From contig JBFGCA010000008.1 of the NCBI GenBank assembly GCA_041567315.1, forward strand, positions 1 to 64,000: a DNA stretch of 64,000 nucleotides. The letters run 5' to 3'. The notes below the pieces were generated by a model. That model had not been told where the DNA came from. It saw only the letters and a list, made by a program, of their open reading frames with translations, and made no database searches. The translations under genes and the position numbers were made by a program. Below, one piece after another: positions 16,201 through 28,013 of the stretch. Numbering within the stretch: position 1 is the stretch's first letter; every line of letters begins with the position of its first letter. The DNA comes from JBFGCA01 sp041567315 (GTDB lineage Bacteria > Acidobacteriota > Thermoanaerobaculia > Multivoradales > JAHEKO01).

Positions 16201-17655
16201 GCTGGTGGCGGTCTCGATGGTCTGGCCGCCCACCACCAGGTCGACGCCCGAGCCGATCAGGTGCTGGCCGTCCTTCTTGATCAGGCCCTGGTCGTTGTTG
16301 AGCGTGGTGCCGTCGCCCTCGCGCAGGCGGATGAAGTGGCCGGCCGAGGAGGCCGTCTCGGCCTGCTTGAGCGAGCTGAAGGGGTCGGCGAAGGTGCCCG
16401 AGCCGCAGGGGTGCGGCGAGCAGGCGTCGTTCTCGACGAACCAGACGATGGCGTCGAGGGTGATCACCACCGCGGCGCTGTCGGTCTCGGCCTCGTCGTC
16501 GGCCACCGAATAGCTGAAGCCGTCTACGCCCTGGAAGCCCGGCGGCGGCGCGTAGGTGAAGGAGCCGTCGGCGGCGAGGGTCGCGGTCCCGCCCTGGGCG
16601 GTCGGGATCGCCCCCGTCGTGGTGACCACCAAGGAGCTGGGGCCCAGGTCGTCGAGGTCGACGTCGTTGCCCAGCACGCCCGGCGCCGCCACCGTGATGT
16701 CGACGTTGCCGACGCCCGAGAAGGCGTCGTTGCGCGCCAGCGGCGAAGTCTTGACCGAGCCGGGGACGATGGTGACGTTGGCGTCCAGGGTCTCGTTGAA
16801 CGTCACCCCCTCGCCCTGGCCGCCGGTGTTCTGCACGGTCGCCTCGAAGGTGATGGTGTCGCCGGGAGCGGCCGGCGTGCCCGGCTGATCGGCCTGCAGC
16901 GCGACGATCGTCGGCGCGGCGGTGTCGAGGTTGCCCGCCGAGAAGGAGAGCGCCGAGCCGGCGTTGACGCCCGAGCCGCGCACCAGCAGGCTGATCGCCC
17001 CGACGTCGGTGAAGTCGGCGCCGCTACCCCCGGGGTCGGCCACGAAGCCGCCGAACGGGAAGAAGAAGTCGGTCGCCGCGCCGACCGACGGCAGGACCTG
17101 TGCCGAGGTCGAGAAGTCGGTGGCGTTGGTGTAGACGGTGAGGACGAGCTCGAGGCCGGCGTCGGCGCTGTCGACCGTGAAGCGCAGGGTGCTCTGGGTG
17201 CCCCCGGCGGTGAGGTCCGCGTTGCCGAGGCCGCCCGCGTCCAGGTTGTTCGGGTCGCTGTCCGCGTCCCAGGTGACCAGCACCCTGGCATCCGAGTCCG
17301 CCGCCGTGTCGAACAGCAGCGAGCCGCCGGTGACCTCGGTCGACACCGGCCCCGTCCCCCCGGCGATCCAGGTCAGGAACAGGTCGCGCGTGCCGCCGAT
17401 CATCCCGGCGCCGGCCTGGCTCGAGCCGTCGGTGTCGCCCGGGCTGTCGGGCGGGTCCTGCAGCTGGAGCTGCGCCTGCGCCTCGCTGAAGTCGTCGATG
17501 AGGACCTGGGCGTGGGCCGGACCGACGGCCCCGGCGGCGAGCAGGCAAGCCAGCACGAGACCGGCCGCGGCACGCCGTAACGCCGGGGACTGGGCTTCGC
17601 GACCCAGGGCCTCTCTACCCCGGGCCTCTCCACCCCAGCGAGCGCGGCTCCGCAT
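13243..17655 (-). CDS. Large exported parallel beta-helix protein
   Basis: This is 1470 residues from ATG 17655. A long basic n-region precedes a Sec leader ending VGPAHAQ (about residues 30-50). Order: jellyroll-like N-terminal domain (IDDFSEAQ, ~51-240); a DUF11-like segment (~245-310); a cadherin-like VLGNDVDLDD...GFSYSVADDE domain (~315-405); CSPHPCGSGTFADPFSSL, which opens pectate-lyase-like helices in similar proteins; then about 900 residues of right-handed beta-helix rungs rich in G, N, T and V; then a C-terminal strand domain ending ACLVP. No LPXTG, autotransporter or PEP-CTERM end is seen. It probably forms a surface or secreted adhesin. It heads the same-strand row with three collar proteins and the GNAT gene. 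Confidence 0.85.
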   Translation of the reverse strand: MRSRARWGGEARGREALGREAQSPALRRAAAGLVLACLLAAGAVGPAHAQVLIDDFSEAQAQLQLQDPPDSPGDTDGSSQAGAGMIGGTRDLFLTWIAGGTGPVSTEVTGGSLLFDTAADSDARVLVTWDADSDPNNLDAGGLGNADLTAGGTQSTLRFTVDSADAGLELVLTVYTNATDFSTSAQVLPSVGAATDFFFPFGGFVADPGGSGADFTDVGAISLLVRGSGVNAGSALSFSAGNLDTAAPTIVALQADQPGTPAAPGDTITFEATVQNTGGQGEGVTFNETLDANVTIVPGSVKTSPLARNDAFSGVGNVDITVAAPGVLGNDVDLDDLGPSSLVVTTTGAIPTAQGGTATLAADGSFTYAPPPGFQGVDGFSYSVADDEAETDSAAVVITLDAIVWFVENDACSPHPCGSGTFADPFSSLKQAETASSAGHFIRLREGDGTTLNNDQGLIKKDGQHLIGSGVDLVVGGQTIETATSRPVMTHVAGNGIDLASENTIRGLNIAGSSGAALFGTGVGTVTVDEVDVTDSGGAALDVDGGTLAMTFGTLDSLSSSGHGIHLRNVGGSLTATTTNLDDPTDTGIRVATSAGASFDFGATTITNAGDAGGADAGIDLASSGAATFTFSSLSSTTENGAGLVGNGSGTVNIGGSTNTITATGGPALDVTNTDLGTGWTFSSLTSSTSPTEGIRLDTISDPITVDSATVVQNPDTTGILVQGSASTAFDFGPTTVTDTMVGAGNTANGIDLLTGNTGASFTFDSLSVTTDGGFGLRSGASTLNVGGSTNSLTANGGAALDLTGTTLNAGTFTTLTSAGSPGKGINLDTVTGGFTATGGSITNATGNAFDVAGGSGNVTYAGSITNTAARSVEVSGRSGDAIVLSGNVNDTGTGISLSGNTGGSTTLSGSSKIVNTGAGNAVTISGSSGHSLAFTNGGLDVDTTSGNGIDVSGGIDLDVSGGTNTINSTTGIGFQADGGGTLNVTGNAAVTAGTGSGVDIQNTNIGASGATFLRVSSSGGASPGIRLNSTGTITGSFFSVTGSGGDCKGNAANCSGGTISAKTGVGVDVDAARDVRLAAMQIDGSGSHGIALDNVAGFTFDNSRLTNHGDAAGEQGLRGRELSGAVNLTNSHFQGNVEDHVEVLNDTNATTSTVTVTGNLFAINNASSPGNNAINYASRGTVSKNITFDIRGNTFQDIRATAIQIDAERNTTHNITIGGPNAGDVNTFTSNNVALNLTNNFSGDVVALIENNDMTGHGSSGAGQVINLFTATSATAGSTFHATVRNNRIGTMGVSNSGTPNGNAVRVISQGNTAMRVLIEENVVHGVTNGGIDAQARDGVASLDLTLSDNDLNFEDSIGVFVAATATAGETLNLCADIGGPGSPGLEPNTIVNEELTAFFVFAGVTVQQSASGGGAATFTLPNFGGGGTAAVESFIDGQNVISTPGAMSAQNVFATGTFTAGGSACLVP

Positions 17656-17874
17656 CGACCTGCTTTCTCCGGTGCCCTTACCCGTCAAAGCCCCAGCCTC
17701 CCATCACCGACGCCCTCTCGGGCTTCCCCGCTTGCAGCGAGCACGACCCGTTCCCCCCCGCCCGCACCGGAAACCCTCTCCTGTCCCCGCCGCCGCTGCA
17801 CCCTGGCCGTCCCTGCGTGGCGGGGAAGATAGCACAGCCCGGCCGGGCGGCCGCAACACCGGCGGCCCTGCCGC

Positions 17875-17880
17875 TACAAT
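17875..17880 (+). promoter_or_regulatory. -10 box of mtaB (leaderless type)
   Basis: TACAAT ends 8 nt before the GTG start at 17889, so transcription would begin at or within a base or two of the start codon. No -35 hexamer is evident and there is no Shine-Dalgarno site. Confidence 0.6.
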
Positions 17881-17888
17881 CCACACCC

Positions 17889-19262
17889 GTGCGGGTCTTC
17901 TTCTCCAACCTCGGCTGCAAGCTCAACCAGGCCGAGCTCGAATCGCTGGCCCGCCGCTTCGTGGCCGCCGGCCACGCCATCGCTCCCTCACTGGCCGAGG
18001 CCGAGCTGCACGTGGTCAACACCTGCACGGTGACCCACCTGGCGGCCCGCGACTCGCGCAAGCTGGCGCGCCGCGGACGGCGGCTGGACCCGGGGCTCCG
18101 CACCGTGCTGACCGGCTGCTACGCCACCGCCGAAGCCGCCGCGGCGGCGGCGCTCGAGGGCGTCGACCTGGTGGTGCCCAACGAGGAGAAGGAGCGACTC
18201 CTGGACCGCGTCCACGAGGCCTTCCCCGAGGCGCTGCCCGCGCCACCAGGGGGCGAAGGGCCGGTGCCGGTACCCCACCTGCCAGTGCCCTACGTGCCGC
18301 TCGAGTTCGGCAACGCCCGCGCCCTGGTCAAGGCCGAGGACGGCTGCAACATGCGCTGCGCCTTCTGCATCATCCCGCTGACCCGCGGGCGGCAGAGAAG
18401 CCGGCGGCTGCCCGAGGTGGTGGCCGAAGTCCGGGCGCTGGCCGCCGGCGGCTTCGCCGAGGTGGTGGTCACCGGGGTCCAGATCTCGGCCTACCGCTGG
18501 CGCGGCGCCGGGCTCTTCGAGCTGGTCGCCGCGCTGCTCGACCAGACGCCCGTCCGGCGCCTGCGGCTCACCTCGATCGCCCCCTGGCAGTTCGATCGGC
18601 GGCTGCTGGGGCTGTTCGCGGGCGGCCGGCTGTGCCGCCACTTCCACTTCTCGCTCCAGAGCGGCGCCGACGCCGTGCTGCGCCGGATGCGGCGGCCCTA
18701 CGCCCGGCGGCAGTACGCCGCTCTGCTGGACGAGGTGCGGCGGGCGGTCCCGGGGGTGGCGATCACCACCGACCTGATCGTCGGCTTCCCCGGCGAGACC
18801 GAGGCCGAGTTCGAGGACGGCCTCGCCTTCGTCGAGGAGATGGCCTTCGCCAAGGTCCACGCCTTCCCCTACTCGCCGCGCGAGGGCACCGAGGCGGCGG
18901 CGATGCCCGGCCAGGTGCCGCCGCCGGTCCGCCGGGAGCGCATGGACCGCGCCCTCCAGGTCGCCCGCACCGCCGAGCACGACTTCGCGCGCTCGCAGCT
19001 CGGCGCCACCCTCGAAGTGCTGTGGGAGCGCCGGAGCAGGGACCGCTGGCTGGGCACCACCGACAACTACCTGCGGGTCTGGGTCGGCGCCGACGAGGAC
19101 CTCGCCGGCCGGCTGACGCCGGCACGACTGATCGCCTTCGGGGCCGACGGCGTGCGCACCCGGCTGGCTTTCGACGCGGCGGCGGCCGGCGACCGGGCCG
19201 CGGAGCCGGGCAGCCGGCCGGTGAGCGATTCCGCCGCCGCCGGTCTCGCCGGCCGGCGCTGA
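17889..19262 (+). CDS. mtaB: tRNA t6A37 methylthiotransferase MtaB
   Basis: This radical-SAM methylthiotransferase converts t6A to ms2t6A at position 37 of tRNAs reading ANN codons. Seen: N-terminal UPF0004 domain starting VRVFFSNLGCKLNQAE with three conserved cysteines (LGCKLNQ, VNTCTVT, LTGCYA); the radical-SAM cluster motif CNMRCAFC (about residues 156-163); the LTSIAPWQF and HFHFSLQSGAD strands typical of MtaB; and a short TRAM-like end. The 457 residues match the family. The GTG at 17889 is chosen because the family sequence begins there. The further upstream ATG would add a low-complexity extension and precede the -10 box. Confidence 0.92.
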   Translation: MRVFFSNLGCKLNQAELESLARRFVAAGHAIAPSLAEAELHVVNTCTVTHLAARDSRKLARRGRRLDPGLRTVLTGCYATAEAAAAAALEGVDLVVPNEEKERLLDRVHEAFPEALPAPPGGEGPVPVPHLPVPYVPLEFGNARALVKAEDGCNMRCAFCIIPLTRGRQRSRRLPEVVAEVRALAAGGFAEVVVTGVQISAYRWRGAGLFELVAALLDQTPVRRLRLTSIAPWQFDRRLLGLFAGGRLCRHFHFSLQSGADAVLRRMRRPYARRQYAALLDEVRRAVPGVAITTDLIVGFPGETEAEFEDGLAFVEEMAFAKVHAFPYSPREGTEAAAMPGQVPPPVRRERMDRALQVARTAEHDFARSQLGATLEVLWERRSRDRWLGTTDNYLRVWVGADEDLAGRLTPARLIAFGADGVRTRLAFDAAAAGDRAAEPGSRPVSDSAAAGLAGRR

Positions 19263-19272
19263 GGAGCGCGCC

Positions 19273-20613
19273 ATCCCCACCGCCGCAGCCAGCCGCCAGG
19301 AGCTCCTCGCACCCGAGGAGATCGCCGACCGCCTGGAGCGGCTGCTCGAGCGTTCGACCGCCGACGAGACCGAGCTGGTCTGGCTGGAGGCGGGCCGCCG
19401 CCGGGCGCTCGCCCAGGGCCGGCGGACCGATTTCGCCGAGACCCGCGAGCGCACGATCCTGGTGCGGGTCATCGACCACGGCCGGGTCGGCAGCCACCGC
19501 ACCGGCACCGCCGAGCCCGGCGAGCTGGAGAGCGCCGTGCGGCTGGCGGTGGCCCAGTCGCGCAGCCGCGAGCCGCTGCCCGGCCTGCGCCACATCCCGG
19601 CCGACGAGACGCCGCTGGTGGTCCCCGGCCAGCTCTACGACCGGCGGCTCACGCGGCTCGGCCGCCGGCGCTCGGCCGAGCTGCTGGGCGGCCTGCGCCG
19701 CCGCCGCGAGCGGCTCGAGCTCACCTGGCACGACGCCCGGGTGGCGGTCTTCAACAGCCGCGGCGTGCGACGCCAGATCGAGGTCACCGCCGCGGCGCTC
19801 GGGGCCCGCTGCGGCCGCCGGCCGGGGGCGGGGCGCGCCGTGGGCGCCGCCCGCCGGCTGCGCGACCTGGAACCCGAGGCCATCGTCGCCCGCGCCCAGG
19901 CCCGGCACGCCACGGGGACGGCGGCCGAGCCGCCGGCCGGACCGCTGCCGGTGGTGCTCTCGCCCGAGGCCACCGCTCAGCTCTTCGACCTGCTCAATCG
20001 CGTCGCCTTCTCGGCGGTGGCCTACTACGAGGGCAGCTCGTTCCTGCGCGAGCACCTCGGGGTCCAGGTCTTCGACCGTGCCGTCGGCCTGCGCGACGAC
20101 GGCACCGACGCGGCGGGTCTGCCGTTCCCCTTCGACCTCGAAGGCACCGCCAAGCGGCCCGTCGAGCTGATCGCGAAGGGCACCCCGAAGACGCCGGCGC
20201 TCGACCAGCGGCAGGCGGCGGTGGCCGGCCTGCCGCCCACCGCCCACGCCATCGCCGGCGCCGACGCCCGCGCCCTCAACCTGTTCGTCGAGGCCGGCGA
20301 GCTGGGCGACGAGGAGCTGATGGCGGCGGCAGACGGCGGACTGTGGATCGGCTGGCTGGACCACCTCGAATGCTTCGAGCCCGGCCGGGCGCAGATCCGC
20401 GCCCGCGCCGGCGGGGTGCGCCGGATCGCCGGCGGCCGCCTGGCGGCCGGGGTCCCGGACCTGGTCTGGGAGGACAGCCTCCTGCGGGCCTTCTCGAGCC
20501 TGCTGGGAGTGAGCCGGGAGACCCTCCTGGTGCCGGCCGGCGACGGCTACCTGGGCGCCGTCCGCGCCCCGGGGCTGGCCATCTCGGGCGCCGAGCTGGT
20601 GGTGGCGGGCTAG
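19273..20613 (+). CDS. TldD/PmbA-family protein (TldE-like) with apparent ATC start
   Basis: This is 446 residues if read from ATC 19273. Sequence from there (IADRLERLLERSTADETEL...RRTDFAETRERTILVRVI) is the conserved N-terminal half of the TldD/PmbA family, and coding continues to QLFDLLNRVAFSAVAYYEGSSF and the C-terminal LLVPAGDGYLGAVRAPGL. I see no HExxxH zinc motif, so it resembles the PmbA/TldE partner and not the TldD protease subunit. No ATG, GTG or TTG is in frame between the upstream stop (19222) and GTG 19462, and starting there would lose 63 conserved residues. GAGGAG (19261-19266) sits 6 nt before the ATC and overlaps the mtaB stop. Confidence 0.75.
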   Translation: MPTAAASRQELLAPEEIADRLERLLERSTADETELVWLEAGRRRALAQGRRTDFAETRERTILVRVIDHGRVGSHRTGTAEPGELESAVRLAVAQSRSREPLPGLRHIPADETPLVVPGQLYDRRLTRLGRRRSAELLGGLRRRRERLELTWHDARVAVFNSRGVRRQIEVTAAALGARCGRRPGAGRAVGAARRLRDLEPEAIVARAQARHATGTAAEPPAGPLPVVLSPEATAQLFDLLNRVAFSAVAYYEGSSFLREHLGVQVFDRAVGLRDDGTDAAGLPFPFDLEGTAKRPVELIAKGTPKTPALDQRQAAVAGLPPTAHAIAGADARALNLFVEAGELGDEELMAAADGGLWIGWLDHLECFEPGRAQIRARAGGVRRIAGGRLAAGVPDLVWEDSLLRAFSSLLGVSRETLLVPAGDGYLGAVRAPGLAISGAELVVAG

Positions 20614-20626
20614 CCGGCGCCGCCGC

Positions 20627-22270
20627 TCAACCCTGCCGCCGCAGGAGCACCAGCGTCTGGTCGTCGGCCTGGCTGCGGCCGCAGGCAAAGCCGGTGACGG
20701 CGCGCTCGACGGTCTCGACGACCTCGCCCAGGGGACGCTCCGCCGCCGCGCCAAGCCGCTCTTTCAAGCGGCCGACCCCGAACTCCTCGCCGTCCGGCGA
20801 GACGCACTCGGTGATGCCGTCGCTGTACATGCACAGCAGGTCGCCCGGCGCCAGCGCCACCGACCCCGCCTGGTAGGCGCTGCCGGCGAAGATCCCCAGC
20901 GGCAGTCCGCCCACCGGCAGCTCCTCGACCGCGCCGCCGGCGCGCAGCAGCAGGCCGGGGTTGTGACCGGCGTTGACGAAGCGCAGCTCGGCCCGCGCCG
21001 GGTCCAACTCGGCGGCCAGCAGGGTGACGAACTTGTTGGGGGCGGTGGCCTCGGCGAGGTGCTGGTTGAGCCGGCCCGCCAGCTCGGGCCCGAGCGGTGC
21101 GCGGTCGGCCAGCAGCCGGATGCCGGCGTGCACCGTCGACACCATCAGGGCGGCGGGCAGGCCCTTGCCGGCGACGTCGGCGAGCACCGTCAGCACCCGG
21201 CCCTCCGGCGACCGGAGCAGGTCGTAGTAGTCGCCGCCGACGTGCTGGGCCGGGCGGCTCCACCCGGCCAGCTCGAACCCCTCGACCACCGGCGGCCGTT
21301 CCGGCAGCAGCCGTCGCTGGATCTCGGCGGCCAGCTCCAGCTCGCGCTCGAGGCGCTCCTTCTCCAGCGCCTCGCTGTGCAGGCGGGCGTTCTCCAGCGC
21401 GATCGCCGCCTGGTTGGCGAGCAGCGACAGGGTGCGGCGGTCGGCGCTGCCGAACGGCCCGACGCCGGTGCGGCTTTCCTTGTCGCCGACCACCAGCAGG
21501 CCGCGAGGCCGGCCGTCGGCCTCGATCGCCACCTGGAGCACGTGACCGGCGCCGGGCAGCAGCAGCCGATCCGGCTCGCGGGTTTCCGCGGCCGGGCTCG
21601 CCCCATCGCCGACCTCGCTGCCGCCGGGCCCGCTGGCGCCGGGCTCGCCGTCGCCGGCCGGCGTGCCCAGCAGCTCACCGGGATCCAGCCGCGCCGGCGC
21701 CGCGCCGCCGAAAGTCTCCTGCAGCACGTACTCGCCGTCCCGCAGCAGGTAGAGCGCGCCGCGACGAGCGTCGAGCAGCGAGACGGCGCGCAGCAGGATC
21801 TCCTCGCCCAGCCGCTCGGGATCGAGGGTCGAGGCGATGGCCAGCCCGACGTCGTACAGCGCCTGCAGCTCGACGCCGCGGTAACTGGCCTCGAAGCTGC
21901 GCCGCCGCAGCCGGCCGTGGAGCGTCGCCGCGCGCTGGGCGGCGGCCAGCGCCAGCAGCAGGCTGCCGCCGGGCGGCGGACCGCCGCCCGCCTCGTAGAG
22001 CAGGCGGCCGCCCGGCAGCGCCAGGCTCTCGAACCTGGTGGGCTGCCGTCGCCCCAGCGTCGCCGGAAAGCTCGCGGCGCCGACCGCCGCCTGCAGCTCC
22101 AGCCGCTTGCCGGCCCGCCCGTAGACCGCCGCCGCCGCCAGGTCGAACTGGCGGGTCAGCAGCTCCAGCACCCGCAGCAGCAGCAGGCGATCGCCGCCGC
22201 GCCCGGCGGCCGCCGTCAGGATCTCGTCGACGGCCGTGGGCTCGGCGACCGGCGGCCGGGAGAGGCTCAC
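20627..22270 (-). CDS. GAF-SpoIIE family serine phosphatase (RsbU-like)
   Basis: This 547-residue PP2C-type phosphatase has two N-terminal GAF-like sensor regions (about 20-170 and 175-310; the second opens LYDVGLAIASTLDPERLGEE), a short coiled linker (LEKERLERELELAAEIQRRL), and the SpoIIE domain (about 335-547). Metal-binding marks are visible: HVGGDYYDLL, VLADVAGKGLPAALMVS, FVNAGHNPGLL and MYSDGITE. In partner switching it would dephosphorylate the STAS protein encoded next to it (8 bp upstream). No membrane segment is seen, so it is a cytosolic sensor. Confidence 0.9.
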   Translation of the reverse strand: MSLSRPPVAEPTAVDEILTAAAGRGGDRLLLLRVLELLTRQFDLAAAAVYGRAGKRLELQAAVGAASFPATLGRRQPTRFESLALPGGRLLYEAGGGPPPGGSLLLALAAAQRAATLHGRLRRRSFEASYRGVELQALYDVGLAIASTLDPERLGEEILLRAVSLLDARRGALYLLRDGEYVLQETFGGAAPARLDPGELLGTPAGDGEPGASGPGGSEVGDGASPAAETREPDRLLLPGAGHVLQVAIEADGRPRGLLVVGDKESRTGVGPFGSADRRTLSLLANQAAIALENARLHSEALEKERLERELELAAEIQRRLLPERPPVVEGFELAGWSRPAQHVGGDYYDLLRSPEGRVLTVLADVAGKGLPAALMVSTVHAGIRLLADRAPLGPELAGRLNQHLAEATAPNKFVTLLAAELDPARAELRFVNAGHNPGLLLRAGGAVEELPVGGLPLGIFAGSAYQAGSVALAPGDLLCMYSDGITECVSPDGEEFGVGRLKERLGAAAERPLGEVVETVERAVTGFACGRSQADDQTLVLLRRQG

Positions 22271-22278
22271 GGCGGCGC

Positions 22279-22629
22279 TCAGTCGGTCAGGGCACCGACC
22301 GCTTCGTCGAGGTCCTTGAAGATCCGCGCGTACTGCGCCAGACCCATGATGTGGAAGGTCTTCTCGATGGTCGGCGTCAAACAGCAGAAGGCGAGCGTGC
22401 CGTCGATCTCGAGCATCTTCTCGATGATCTCGATGAGGATCGAGATGCCGATCGAGTTGACCAGCTTGGTGCCGTGCAGGTTGAGGACCAGGGCCTTGTG
22501 GCCGGCGCCGATCAGCTCGTCGGCGGCGCGAGCGATCTCCTCGCCCCCCTGGTTGTTGATGTAGCCCTCGGTGTAGATCACCGCCAGGCGGTCCTGGCGG
22601 TCGACGGTCAGCTTCAAGGTCTCGCTCAT
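22279..22629 (-). CDS. STAS-domain anti-anti-sigma factor (RsbV/SpoIIAA-like)
   Basis: This 116-residue single STAS domain carries the loop LVNSIGISIL (about 56-65), which aligns with the D-S-S/T-G-L-G loop of SpoIIAA. Ser59 is the likely phosphorylation site, with Asn58 in place of Asp. In the known scheme the unphosphorylated form releases a target from the RsbW-like kinase. It sits between the kinase and phosphatase genes with 10 and 8 bp gaps, the usual order for a switch. The downstream target need not be a sigma factor, and none is encoded nearby. Confidence 0.9.
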   Translation of the reverse strand: MSETLKLTVDRQDRLAVIYTEGYINNQGGEEIARAADELIGAGHKALVLNLHGTKLVNSIGISILIEIIEKMLEIDGTLAFCCLTPTIEKTFHIMGLAQYARIFKDLDEAVGALTD

Positions 22630-22639
22630 CGCTTCTCCG

Positions 22640-23074
22640 TCAGCGGAGCTTTCGCATCACCACGGTCGTGCCGTTACGACCGGAGTGAATCTCCACCTCG
22701 TCCATCAGCCCCCGGATGATCTTGAGTCCCCAGCCGCGCTTGCGGGCTGCCCACAGCTTCTCTTCGATACGCGGCTCTTCGACGTCGTCGGGCGAGAAGC
22801 CGACGCCGCTGTCGCGGATGGTGATCTCGAGCTTTTCGGGCTCCTCCGAGCCCAGCACGGCGAAGTTGAGGTGGACCTTGTGGTCGGCGGCGTGGCTGTG
22901 CTCGAAGCTGTTGATGCAAGCCTCCACCACCGCCATTCGCACCTCGTCTATCTTATCGGAGCTCATCTCCATGAACTCGGCCAGCGCGGTCGCGGTCTTG
23001 CCGGCCGCGATCTCCATGTCCGGCACCATGGGGAGGACCAGACTGACCTCCCGAAGGATGGCGTCGCTCGCCAT
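22640..23074 (-). CDS. RsbW-like serine kinase / anti-sigma factor (HATPase_c)
   Basis: This 144-residue GHKL ATPase shows an N-box EACINSFEHSHAAD (about 50-63), a G1 box DSGVGFSPDD (about 88-97) and a G2 box RGWGLKIIRGLMDEV (about 112-126). It has the length and layout of RsbW/SpoIIAB-type kinases, which phosphorylate their STAS partner and bind a target protein. It is 30 bp downstream of the small membrane-peptide gene and 10 bp upstream of the STAS gene. Confidence 0.9.
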   Translation of the reverse strand: MASDAILREVSLVLPMVPDMEIAAGKTATALAEFMEMSSDKIDEVRMAVVEACINSFEHSHAADHKVHLNFAVLGSEEPEKLEITIRDSGVGFSPDDVEEPRIEEKLWAARKRGWGLKIIRGLMDEVEIHSGRNGTTVVMRKLR

Positions 23075-23104
23075 GACTCGGCCCGGCGCAGCTGCCGGCC
23101 CGGC

Positions 23105-23260
23105 CTAGAAGGCCAGGTAGAGCTGCAGCAGGTAGATCACGATAGGCTGGATGAGGTCGTTCGCCAAGAGCCAGCCGAAAGCTAGCACGGAGACCGCCGT
23201 CGCCAGGGCCTCGACCGGCACCTGGGGGACGGAGATCGCTTTGCGAATCGCCTGCAGCAT
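23105..23260 (-). CDS. 51-residue hydrophobic peptide, first gene behind the sigma-54 promoter
   Basis: An ATG at 23260-23258 preceded by AGGGAGA opens 51 codons ending TAG at 23107. The sequence has a basic amphipathic start (MLQAIRKAISVPQVP), then two hydrophobic stretches (about 18-34 and 38-51, ending LQLYLAF). It lies about 20 nt downstream of a good sigma-54 promoter and 30 bp before the kinase gene, so it should be the first product of the operon. Nothing in it matches a family I know. It may anchor the switch proteins to the membrane or act as a stress peptide. A non-coding leader is the alternative. Confidence 0.6.
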   Translation of the reverse strand: MLQAIRKAISVPQVPVEALATAVSVLAFGWLLANDLIQPIVIYLLQLYLAF

Positions 23261-23290
23261 GAAGGTCTCCCTGGTTGCCAGTAGCAGGGA

Positions 23291-23306
23291 GCAAGCCCGC
23301 TGCCAG
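23291..23306 (-). promoter_or_regulatory. Sigma-54 (-24/-12) promoter of the partner-switching operon
   Basis: On the minus strand the sequence is CTGGCAGCGGGCTTGC followed by T. It fits the consensus TGGCACG-N4-TTGCW, with GG and GC exactly spaced and one mismatch in the first box. Transcription would start near 23280, leaving a short leader that carries AGGGAGA before the ATG at 23260. A sigma-54 activator gene ends 213 bp upstream of this site, which supports the call. Confidence 0.75.
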
Positions 23307-23480
23307 CCGCCGACGACGCCGGCCGGGGCCGGCCAACCCGTTTGGTATCAGCAGCTTGGGGCCGGGAGGCCGTTCCTGGAGTGCCCTTCCGAAGATGCGA
23401 CGTCTTGCCGCATCTCCAGGCTTCCTGCTCCCGAGCAGCAACGACAAACGGCCAGGAAGGCTTGATTTACCGTGAACCGG

Positions 23481-23511
23481 GGCAATTTGCCGCAGAAGGC
23501 GGCAAATTGCC
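23481..23511 (-). promoter_or_regulatory. Twin palindromic sites, probable enhancer for the sigma-54 activator
   Basis: GGCAATTTGCC (23481-23491) and GGCAAATTGCC (23501-23511) are each perfect 11-bp palindromes, with centres 20 bp (two helical turns) apart. Together they also form a larger inverted repeat (13-bp arms, 5-nt spacer). They sit about 200-230 bp upstream of the predicted start, the usual range for enhancer-binding proteins, and just behind the activator gene. They could instead fold as a terminator for that gene, but no T-run follows on the minus strand. Confidence 0.65.
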
Positions 23512-23518
23512 GCAGCTC

Positions 23519-24994
<1,476 letters not shown>

Positions 24995-25048
24995 CGGGGG
25001 CCCCGTTGCGGAGAAACCGGCGCCCACGATAACCGATCCCGCCGTCGC

Positions 25049-25091
25049 GCCGCGCTCGCCAGCCGACCCGACCGACTTCCACCACGGACTG

Positions 25092-25095
<4 letters not shown>
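25049..25095 (-). repeat. Partial copy of the CTAG-flanked MITE-like element (right end)
   Basis: These 47 bases match the right end of the full copy (10124-10170) at about 41 positions, including the terminal inverted repeat ending ccacggactgctag. The terminal CTAG (25092-25095) supplies the uvrA stop codon TAG. The other end of the element is missing, as the sequence to the left is unrelated and close to the activator gene start. Confidence 0.75.
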
Positions 25096-27920
<2,825 letters not shown>

Positions 27921-27969
27921 CGCAGCGCGCCAATCTAGCAAAGCCGATTCGCGCCACGGGCCAGGCGGG

Positions 27970-27985
27970 GGCGCCGGCCGGCGCC
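27970..27985 (-). terminator. Palindrome between SGNH/FadL operon and uvrA
   Basis: GGCGCCGGCCGGCGCC is a perfect 16-base palindrome about 30 bp past the SGNH-hydrolase stop. It may end that transcript. No T-run is present, and the uvrA promoter must lie close by. Confidence 0.35.
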
Positions 27986-28013
27986 GCCGCTGCGACCGCG
28001 CAGGGAAGGCCCC

